From Pedococcus_A sp963730585 (GTDB lineage: Bacteria > Actinomycetota > Actinomycetes > Actinomycetales > Dermatophilaceae): DNA of 64,000 nucleotides. How positions within the stretch are numbered: position 1 is the stretch's first letter; each line of letters begins with the position of its first letter. The translations under genes and the position numbers were made by a program. Below are positions 58,424 to 64,000 of this stretch, piece after piece. The notes beneath the pieces were generated by a model. The model saw only the letters and a list, made by a program, of their open reading frames with translations. It ran no database searches and was not told where the DNA came from. Where the stretch lies: contig CAVSSL010000014.1 of assembly GCA_963730585.1 (NCBI GenBank), positions 62,001-126,000 on the forward strand. The letters run 5' to 3'.

Positions 58424-59714
58424 ATGCACTACCTGCTCGCCACGTGGGACGGCGCCGGCACCGTCCCTGTCGACTTCGGCATCGCGCGGCGCCTGGCGGC
58501 GCGTGGCCACACCGTCACCGTGCTCGGTGACCCCACGATCGCGCCGGAGGCAGAGCGCAGCGGAGCGGAGTTCGTGTCGTGGCGTGATGCCCCGCACCGG
58601 CGCTCGTGGGCTGTCGAGGACGAGGTCATCAAGGACTGGGAGGTCGTGAGCAACCCGGTCAAGCTCTTCCGTCGCCTCATGGATCGACTCATCACGGGGC
58701 CGGCCGCCCTCTACGCCAAGGAGACGGCCGAGGAGCTCGAACGCCGCTCTGCTGACGTGGTGCTCGTCGACGCCGCGATCCTCGGACCAATGGTCGCCAC
58801 GGAGGCGCTCGGGGTGCCGACCGTGGGAGTGTGGCCAGCCATCTACATCATGCCGGCGGACGGGATGCCGCCGTTCGGTCTGGGGCTCAGGCCCGCCCGT
58901 GGTGCCCCGGGCCGGCTTCGCGACCGCTCCCTCAACGCGGTGGCGAAGGCGGCATGGCGCACGGGGCTGCCGGCGCTCAACGACGCGCGGGCGGCACACG
59001 GCCTGCCACCACTCAGGGACCCATGGGACCAGCTGAGGTCTTGCGACAGCATGCTCGTCGCGACCGCGCGAGCCTTCGACTTCCCCGCCGACATCCCGGA
59101 CTGGGCGCACTACGTCGGCCCCGTCACGGACGACCCGGTGTGGGCCACGGGCGAGCCCTCGGTCGTCGACGAGCTCTTCAGCACCGCCGACGCCGAGCTC
59201 CCCCTCGTCGTGGTCGGGTGTCTCGGGCAGCTTCATCAAGGGACAGGACGACCTGGTGCGCCGCGTCGCCATGGCGTTGGCCTCGCTCCCGGTGCGCGGA
59301 CTGGTCTGCACCGGCCCCTACGTCGAGCCCGCGAGTGTCCCCAGCACCGAGCGCGTGCGCGTGGTGCGGGCCGCTCCGCACTCCGAGGTGTTCCCGCACG
59401 CCGACGTGGTCGTCACCCACGGCGGGCACGGCACGATCATCAAGGCCTTGGCGCTCGGCAAGCCCGTGCTCTGCCTCCCCGGCATCCGCGACCAGAAGGA
59501 CAACGCGGTGCGGATGACCGAGCGCGGCGCCGGTCTGGCGCTCAAGCCGTCGGCCGGCCCGACGCGCATCGCCGCCGCCGTCAGGCGGTTGCTCGACGAG
59601 CCGCACTTCGTGACGGCCGCAGCCGAGCTCGGGACGCGCATCCGCGCGGAGATCGACGACGACCGCCTCATCGGCCTTCTGGAGCAGCCAGCCCATCGCC
59701 GGGAGGTCGCTTGA
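58424..59714 (+). pseudogene. UGT/MGT-type glycosyltransferase, one +1 frameshift
   Basis: From the ATG at 58424 (GGAGGGA site) the frame reads HYLLATWDGAGTVPVDFGIARRLAARGHTVTVLGD, the start of a GT-B fold, through to SVVDELFSTADAELPLVVVG. An extra G in the GGG run near 59217 shifts the frame. Restored, it continues VSGSFIKGQDDLVRRVAMAL and the UDP-sugar-binding part PHSEVFPHADVVVTHGGHGTIIKALALGKPVLCLPGIRDQKDNA. The THGGHGT and D-Q elements are typical of macrolide-glucosyltransferase-like enzymes that inactivate or modify small molecules. Healed it is ~429 residues. As read, the donor-binding half is lost. Confidence 0.82.
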
Positions 59715-59735
59715 CCTTCACGTTCCGGGGGTGAG

Positions 59736-59781
59736 GGCGTATGCCGCGTGGGCCCCGAGGGGCGCCCACGCGGCATACGCC
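59736..59781 (+). terminator. 18-bp hairpin built from facing octamers, after the glycosyltransferase gene
   Basis: GTATGCCGCGTGGGC (59739-59753) pairs with its exact complement (59764-59778) around a 10-base loop CCCGAGGGGC that can itself fold; three more outer pairs extend the stem. It lies 25 bases after the glycosyltransferase stop and 170 bases before the next gene on the same strand, a clear terminator position. Confidence 0.8.
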
Positions 59782-59949
59782 TGCCTCTCTTGCGCACGCC
59801 ACCCGCGTGTCGCTGACGACACGCCAGGGCCGTGTCGTCCGTACGGCCAGACATTCCAGAGAAATGCGACACATCGACACATCTGGTGCCACCCTTCCCT
59901 CTGGTCTCACTGACCCCTGTCGTCGCCTCCTCACCCTCCGGACTCTCAC

Positions 59950-62217
59950 GTGCGCCTCTTCTCTGCTGCCCTCGCCGTCGCCCTCACCCCCGCGATGGTC
60001 GCCCTCCCCACCGTCTCGTTCGCCTCCACCGACAAGCCGCACCCGGTGGCGCCCCGCGTCATCACCACTGCGGTCCCCGCGGTCGCCGGCGCTGGTGTCG
60101 TCGGCGCCGGTGTAGGCGGTGCGGCCGAACCGGCCCCGGGCCTGCGCATCGCACGCGCCGCCCGCGGCGCCCACGCCCTGTCGGCACTGACGGGCCCGCA
60201 GCCCCGACCGCGGTTCACCGTCGCGGGTGTCTCGTGGGCCCGCGGGAGCGCGTTGACCGCCACCGACGTCACCGTGAGCGTGCGGGTCAAGGAAGACACC
60301 GGCTGGACCGGCTGGGAGACGCTCGGCGCCTCCGACGACGGCCCCGAGGCCGGCACCCGCGAGTCGACCTCCGCCCGGGTGGGCACCAGCCCGCTCGTGA
60401 CCGACGGCGCCACCGGCATCGAGGTGCGCGTCGAGACCACCGGCGGGCGGTCCCTGCCGGACCTGCGCGTCACCACGATCGACCCGGGCCGTTCGGCGGC
60501 CGACGACGACCTCACGCGCCACGCACCCGCCGCGTCGGCATCAGCCGCGGCGCGGACCCCCACGATCATCACCCGCGCGCAGTGGGGCGCCGACGAGTCG
60601 CTGCGTGGAGCGGCGACCTACAACACCACCGTCAAGGCGGTCGTGATCCACCACACCGCCAGCTCCAACGACTACACCTCCGCCACCGCGGCGGCCCAGA
60701 TCCGGGGCATCTACGCCTACGACACCCGCGGCCTGGGGTGGTCGGACATCGCCTACAACTTCCTGGTCGACAAGTTCGGCCGCATCTACGAGGGCCGGGC
60801 CGGCTCCATCACCAGCGCGGTCCGGGGCGCCCACGCCATGGGGTTCAACACCGACACCATGGGGGTGGCGGCGCTCGGCAACTACGAGACGGCCAGCGCC
60901 CCGGCGGTGATGGTCGACTCCCTGGCCAAGGTCGCCGGCTGGAAGCTGTCGCAGTACGGCGTCAGCCCCAGCGCGACGACCCGCCTGACGTCACAGGGCG
61001 GCAGCGGTGCGAAGTACGCCAAGGGCACCACGGTCACCCTCCCGACGGTCAACGCGCACCAGAACACGTCCTACACCCTCTGCCCGGGCAGGTACCTCTA
61101 CCCGCAGATGGCGACGATCCGCAGCAAGGCCGCGCTCTACGCGACGTACTCGTCCACCTCCGGGCCGGCGCCGGTCACGACCAGCCGGCTCTACGCGGCA
61201 TACGGCACGCTCACCCTGGCGAGCGGGTCGCGGGGGTATGCCGTCCGCGACCTGCAGCTCGAGCTCAACCGGCGCGGCTTCTCGGTCGGCTCCGCCGACG
61301 GCGCCTTCGGGCCGGCCACCCTCGCGGGGGTCCAGAAGTTCCAGCGCGCCGCCCAGCTCGTGGTGACCGGCAAGGTCGCGTCCAACGACTGGCGGGCCCT
61401 GTCGGGCCTGTCGTACACCAGGGTCGCCACGACCCCACCGACGCCGGTGCCGGGCTTCGACGCCGACGGCCGCGGCGACGCCATGGGCCGCACAGGCGCC
61501 GGCGACCTCTACTACTACCCCGGCCGCGTCGGCGGGTTCGCTGCGCCCGTGCGCCTCGGGCCGGGCTGGAACACCTACCGCCAGGTCGTCTCCCCCGGTG
61601 ACCTGACCGGCGACCGGCGCGCCGACGTGCTGGCCGTCACCGCGACCGGTGACGCCTGGCTCTACAAGGGCACCGGCACCGGACGCCTGCTCAGCCGCGT
61701 GCTGGTGGCGCGCGGCTGGGGCGCCTACACCGACCTCGTCACCCCGGGCGACTGGAGCGGCGACCGCAAGCCGGATGTGCTGGCCCGCAAGGCGAACGGC
61801 GAGCTGTGGCTCCTGACCGGCAACGGCACGGGCGGCTTCTCCGGGGCACGCCGGATCGGCACCGGCTGGCAGATGTACGCGCAGATGATCACGCCCGGCG
61901 ACGTCACCGGCGACGGACGCGTCGACCTGCTCGGCCGCACCCCGGCCGGCCTGCTCTACCTCTACCGCGGCACGGGCATCACGTCAGGCACCGCGATCGG
62001 CTACGAGCGGGGCACGGTGGTCTCGCGCGGCTGGCAGGTCTTCAACACGGTGCTCTCGGTCGGTGACGTCTCCGGCGACGGCCGCGCCGACCTGCTCGCG
62101 CGCACGCCGTCCAACGCCAACTACCTCTACGCGGGCACGGGCAAGGGCACCTTCGCGGCCGCCAAGCGGATCAGCGCGCCCTGGGGCGACACCACCCGGA
62201 TCTTCGGGGTGCGCTGA
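59950..62217 (+). CDS. Secreted N-acetylmuramoyl-L-alanine amidase with peptidoglycan-binding and FG-GAP/VCBS repeats
   Basis: 755 residues from a GTG at 59950. It has a signal peptide at 1-26 (ALTPAMVALPTVSFA). A PGRP/amidase-2 domain at ~205-370 holds the zinc ligands in VVIHHTASSND, VNAHQNTSYTLCPG and the catalytic Tyr region SDIAYNFLVDKFGRIYEGRAG. A peptidoglycan-binding helix domain follows at ~415-475 (GYAVRDLQLELNRRGFSVGSADGAFGPAT). The C-terminal ~250 residues are repeats of GDLTGDRRADVLA, GDWSGDRKPDVLA, GDVTGDGRVDLLG and GDVSGDGRADLLA, calcium-binding-like FG-GAP/VCBS blades. It cleaves the peptide-sugar bond of peptidoglycan outside the cell; the propeller may bind wall or host glycans. 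Confidence 0.92.
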   Translation: MRLFSAALAVALTPAMVALPTVSFASTDKPHPVAPRVITTAVPAVAGAGVVGAGVGGAAEPAPGLRIARAARGAHALSALTGPQPRPRFTVAGVSWARGSALTATDVTVSVRVKEDTGWTGWETLGASDDGPEAGTRESTSARVGTSPLVTDGATGIEVRVETTGGRSLPDLRVTTIDPGRSAADDDLTRHAPAASASAAARTPTIITRAQWGADESLRGAATYNTTVKAVVIHHTASSNDYTSATAAAQIRGIYAYDTRGLGWSDIAYNFLVDKFGRIYEGRAGSITSAVRGAHAMGFNTDTMGVAALGNYETASAPAVMVDSLAKVAGWKLSQYGVSPSATTRLTSQGGSGAKYAKGTTVTLPTVNAHQNTSYTLCPGRYLYPQMATIRSKAALYATYSSTSGPAPVTTSRLYAAYGTLTLASGSRGYAVRDLQLELNRRGFSVGSADGAFGPATLAGVQKFQRAAQLVVTGKVASNDWRALSGLSYTRVATTPPTPVPGFDADGRGDAMGRTGAGDLYYYPGRVGGFAAPVRLGPGWNTYRQVVSPGDLTGDRRADVLAVTATGDAWLYKGTGTGRLLSRVLVARGWGAYTDLVTPGDWSGDRKPDVLARKANGELWLLTGNGTGGFSGARRIGTGWQMYAQMITPGDVTGDGRVDLLGRTPAGLLYLYRGTGITSGTAIGYERGTVVSRGWQVFNTVLSVGDVSGDGRADLLARTPSNANYLYAGTGKGTFAAAKRISAPWGDTTRIFGVR

Positions 62218-62237
62218 GGCCCGGTTCGCTGGGCGAA

Positions 62238-62273
62238 GGTCGCTGAGGCGTCGGCGGTCGCTGAGGCGTCGGC
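62238..62273. repeat. Two tandem copies of an 18-bp unit
   Basis: GGTCGCTGAGGCGTCGGC occurs at 62238-62255 and again, identically, at 62256-62273, between the amidase stop (62217) and the end of the convergent SRPBCC gene. It may reflect slippage; no coding role. Confidence 0.85.
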
Positions 62274-62291
62274 GCGGGTCCGGCTTCCGGC

Positions 62292-62717
62292 TCAGCCGGG
62301 TAGGCCGCCGGCGAGCCTGCCGAGCGCCTCTTCCCAGTGCTGCTGGTCGCCTCTGGGGTCACCCGCGATGCCGCGGCCCTCGTGGTAGAGGTCGACGCAC
62401 GTGCCGTCGCCGTCCTCGCGCAGCTGGACGTCGAGCATGCTGAGCGGGCCGTCCTCATGGGGGTGCCAGGAGACCCGGACCTGCTCGAGCGGGTGGAAGC
62501 TGCGCAGCACACCGTAGGAGCCGTCACTGGCGTGCCAGGGTTCGCCCTTGCTGCCGAGGCGGGCGCCCGCGCCCAGGAGCGCCTCGGTGCCGTCGGGGCT
62601 GATCAGGTGCTGCCACACCTGGCTGGTGCTTGCCGGCATCGTGAGTCGGGCGTGCACACCCGCTTCCGGCTCGCCGGCGTCGGTGTCGTCGGGGACCGTG
62701 TCGACCTCAGTGCTCAT
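62292..62717 (-). CDS. SRPBCC/AHSA1-like domain protein
   Basis: 141 residues from the ATG at 62717. After a 20-residue acidic lead, the START-like fold reads VHARLTMPASTSQVWQHLISPDGTEALLGAG, LRSFHPLEQVRVSWHPHEDGPLSMLDVQLRED and a C-terminal helix QQHWEEALGRLAGGLPG. The pattern matches the AHSA1/SRPBCC group, hydrophobic-ligand-binding or chaperone-activator proteins without catalytic residues. The ligand is unknown. It converges on the amidase gene and is preceded on its strand by the amidohydrolase gene, separated by an octamer hairpin. Confidence 0.82.
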   Translation of the reverse strand: MSTEVDTVPDDTDAGEPEAGVHARLTMPASTSQVWQHLISPDGTEALLGAGARLGSKGEPWHASDGSYGVLRSFHPLEQVRVSWHPHEDGPLSMLDVQLREDGDGTCVDLYHEGRGIAGDPRGDQQHWEEALGRLAGGLPG

Positions 62718-62858
62718 CAGGACCTCCGTATCCAGCGGGCCGCCCCGGGTGGGCGTGCCCACGAGGACAGTCGACCGCGTCAGGGGTGCTGCTGGCAACA
62801 GGTCGAAGGGCAGTCATCTTCCTCCTGCGCGTGACGGAGCCCCCGGCCCACAAGAGGA

Positions 62859-62910
62859 GGTATGCCGCGTGGGCAGGGGGGCGGGGGCGGGGACACCCAC
62901 GCGGCATACC
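62859..62910 (-). terminator. 15-bp hairpin built from facing octamers, after the amidohydrolase gene
   Basis: GGTATGCCGCGTGGG (62859-62873) pairs with CCCACGCGGCATACC (62896-62910) around a 22-base G-rich loop. Read on the minus strand it lies 22 bases after the amidohydrolase stop and before the SRPBCC gene, the place of a terminator. Confidence 0.78.
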
Positions 62911-62932
62911 GGGGGGAAACGATGGGTGGGGG

Positions 62933-63955
62933 TCAGGCCGGCAGGGGCTGGCCCTCCTGCTTGCCCAGCCGGGCCCTGGTCTCCTCGACGTCCATGCCGT
63001 GCAGGCGCAGCAGGTTCTCGCCCAGGATCTTCCTCTTGGCCTGCTCGGTGAGCTGCGGGTAGCCGTAGCCCTCGACGAGGTCCGGCGGCAGCTGGAAGTT
63101 CCAGAACGCCCGGATCGCCCACTGCGGGTGGAAGAGCGGAGCCTCGGAGCCGTAGATGATCTTGTCCTCGCCGCACCAGAAGAGCAGCTTGCCGAGGATC
63201 TCGGCGAACATCCGCGGTGCCCGCACGACGAAGTTGATGGTGGCCGCGAGGCTCGCGTGGAGGTTCGGGTAGCGGATGAGCTGCCAGCAGGTCTCGTCGA
63301 TGAACGGGAGGCCGACGTGGTAGATCACGAAGTTGATGTCGGGGAAGTTCGCGGCGGCGCCGTCCATGTCCCACGTCTGGGTGAACTCGACCGGCTGCGG
63401 CCCGAGCGGCACGCCCTTGTGCACCCCGATCAGGTTGATCCCCAGCTTCTGCAGGTGCTCGAAGACCGGGAAGGCCACCTTGGGGTCGTCCATCCGCCAC
63501 GGCACCGGGCCGCCGTCCTCGTAGCGCACGTTGTAGAACTTGAACCCCTTGGCGCCGAACTCCTCGACCTGGCGGGTGATGTCGTCGAGGGCCTTCTTGC
63601 CCTCGAGCGGGTTGCACGTGCCCCAGAAGACGGTGCGGTCGGGGTCGAGCGCGGCGAGCTCCGTGCAGCGCTGCCACGCACTGAGCCCGTCGCGGTAGAG
63701 GTCGGTCAGGGGCAGCGGCATCGCGATGACGAGGTCGTTGTCGGACTGGTTGTAGACCATCTCCCGGATCTCCTCCGGGCTCCACTTGTGCAGGAACTCC
63801 TCCGGCGGCATCACGGTCTCGCCCTCGGGAGTGAGGGTGGCGTGGAAGGCGTAGAGGTGGTTGGAGAACATCGTCCCCGCCGGCCCGTAGGCGTTGTCGG
63901 CGTCGAAGTTGAAGGGGTGGGCCACCCCGTCGAAGACAATCGCGTCACCGATCAT
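62933..63955 (-). CDS. Amidohydrolase-family protein (amidohydro_2, decarboxylase-like)
   Basis: 340 residues, ATG at 63955. The TIM-barrel amidohydrolase pattern is visible: an N-terminal metal motif reduced to DGVAHPFNF, KGFKFYNVRYEDGGP, a metal-site-like INLIGVHKGVPLG, NFVIYHVGLPFIDE and the C-terminal EDKIIYGSEAPLFHPQW, where family members have the active-site Asp (here the S-E pair). It resembles 2-pyrone-4,6-dicarboxylate or ACMS-decarboxylase-type enzymes; the substrate is unknown, and the weak HxH motif casts some doubt on the metal. It is the last gene; 45 bases of upstream sequence remain. Confidence 0.85.
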   Translation of the reverse strand: MIGDAIVFDGVAHPFNFDADNAYGPAGTMFSNHLYAFHATLTPEGETVMPPEEFLHKWSPEEIREMVYNQSDNDLVIAMPLPLTDLYRDGLSAWQRCTELAALDPDRTVFWGTCNPLEGKKALDDITRQVEEFGAKGFKFYNVRYEDGGPVPWRMDDPKVAFPVFEHLQKLGINLIGVHKGVPLGPQPVEFTQTWDMDGAAANFPDINFVIYHVGLPFIDETCWQLIRYPNLHASLAATINFVVRAPRMFAEILGKLLFWCGEDKIIYGSEAPLFHPQWAIRAFWNFQLPPDLVEGYGYPQLTEQAKRKILGENLLRLHGMDVEETRARLGKQEGQPLPA

Positions 63956-64000
63956 GGCTCAGTGCTCCTTCGTTGCGGGTTCGCCTGTGGTCCAGTGCTT

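Larger units (their letters stand above)
388..62909. repeat. Dispersed octamer GTATGCCG/CGGCATAC (46 sites)
   Basis: Plus-strand starts: 388, 2102, 6904, 10575, 14016, 15779, 19723, 25488, 25794, 27457, 33488, 38133, 40961, 42728, 45474, 50163, 53867, 55711, 59739, 61236, 62860. Complement (CGGCATAC) starts: 3342, 6972, 11501, 16245, 18285, 22573, 22645, 27251, 30681, 32303, 36973, 38863, 40331, 42750, 44250, 44571, 46296, 48093, 50232, 53067, 53467, 57210, 59771, 61196, 62902. The extended consensus is near GGTATGCCGCGT. Twenty-one sites are intergenic. In genes, 18 of 25 read as Tyr-Ala in the sense direction. Counted by eye, so a few may be missed. Confidence 0.8.

Noticed and set aside
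62238..62273. Start of a longer minisatellite or CRISPR-like array
   Set aside because: Only two exact 18-bp copies in direct tandem, with no spacers.
388..62909. The octamer as a Chi or KOPS-type polar replication motif
   Set aside because: The two orientations are nearly equal (21 versus 25) with no visible polarity over 64 kb, whereas such motifs are strand-biased.
1..64000. tRNA, rRNA or CRISPR arrays
   Set aside because: No cloverleaf-like sequence with a CCA-type end, rRNA-like stretch or regularly spaced repeat was found on either strand.

Overview
The window is high-G+C actinobacterial DNA (roughly 72% G+C by eye, GTG starts common, many 4-bp ATGA/GTGA overlaps). A SAM-IV-type riboswitch, 13E12-like DUF222/HNH repeats, a WXG100-like pair, PAC2 and DUF1206 proteins and deazaflavin-type oxidoreductases point to an actinobacterium, most likely Micrococcales near the Intrasporangiaceae. 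The family is an inference. It reads as ordinary chromosome: no tRNA, rRNA, CRISPR array, prophage or transposase was seen.

Left part (1-18 kb): end of a rhodanese, SufE, a family-A polymerase, DUF1206, PAC2, the long HrpA helicase, a secreted beta-propeller protein, an orphan LuxR-type regulator and a WXG100-like/large-partner pair. Next comes a nitrogen-oxide-type module: a hemerythrin-DUF2249 protein diverges from a winged-helix regulator fused to a polytopic membrane domain. That gene overlaps the gene of an 887-residue membrane/cupredoxin/copper-nitrite-reductase fusion.

Middle (18-43 kb): metY with a SAM-IV riboswitch leader; a decayed DUF6318 lipoprotein gene and a secreted PKD-like gene; phosphoketolase (xfp, frameshifted) overlapping acetate kinase (ackA); a broken GH16 gene; ornithine aminotransferase; DUF222/HNH repeat copy 1; an amidase; topoisomerase IB; a dienelactone hydrolase; an ECF sigma factor with two related membrane/secreted proteins; and a glycerol locus in which glpK-glpD diverge from an IclR regulator and a second glpK, with two operator-like palindromes between them.

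Right part (43-64 kb): a secreted M15-like protein, a TehA/SLAC1 transporter, an 1117-residue Cas4-like nuclease/RNase H/SF1 helicase fusion, an anchored matrixin-like protease, a GT2 glycosyltransferase, a NERD-helicase, DUF222/HNH repeat copy 2, a TetR regulator with a frameshifted glycosyltransferase, a large secreted amidase with FG-GAP-type repeats, a SRPBCC protein and an amidohydrolase.

Two patterns cut across the window. First, the octamer GTATGCCG/CGGCATAC occurs 46 times by eye, about tenfold denser between genes than within them, and it builds long inverted repeats at gene ends, much as DNA-uptake sequences do in Neisseria and Haemophilus. Second, eight otherwise sound genes carry frameshifts, and each one is a single extra base, which suggests a systematic sequence artefact or a mutational bias.
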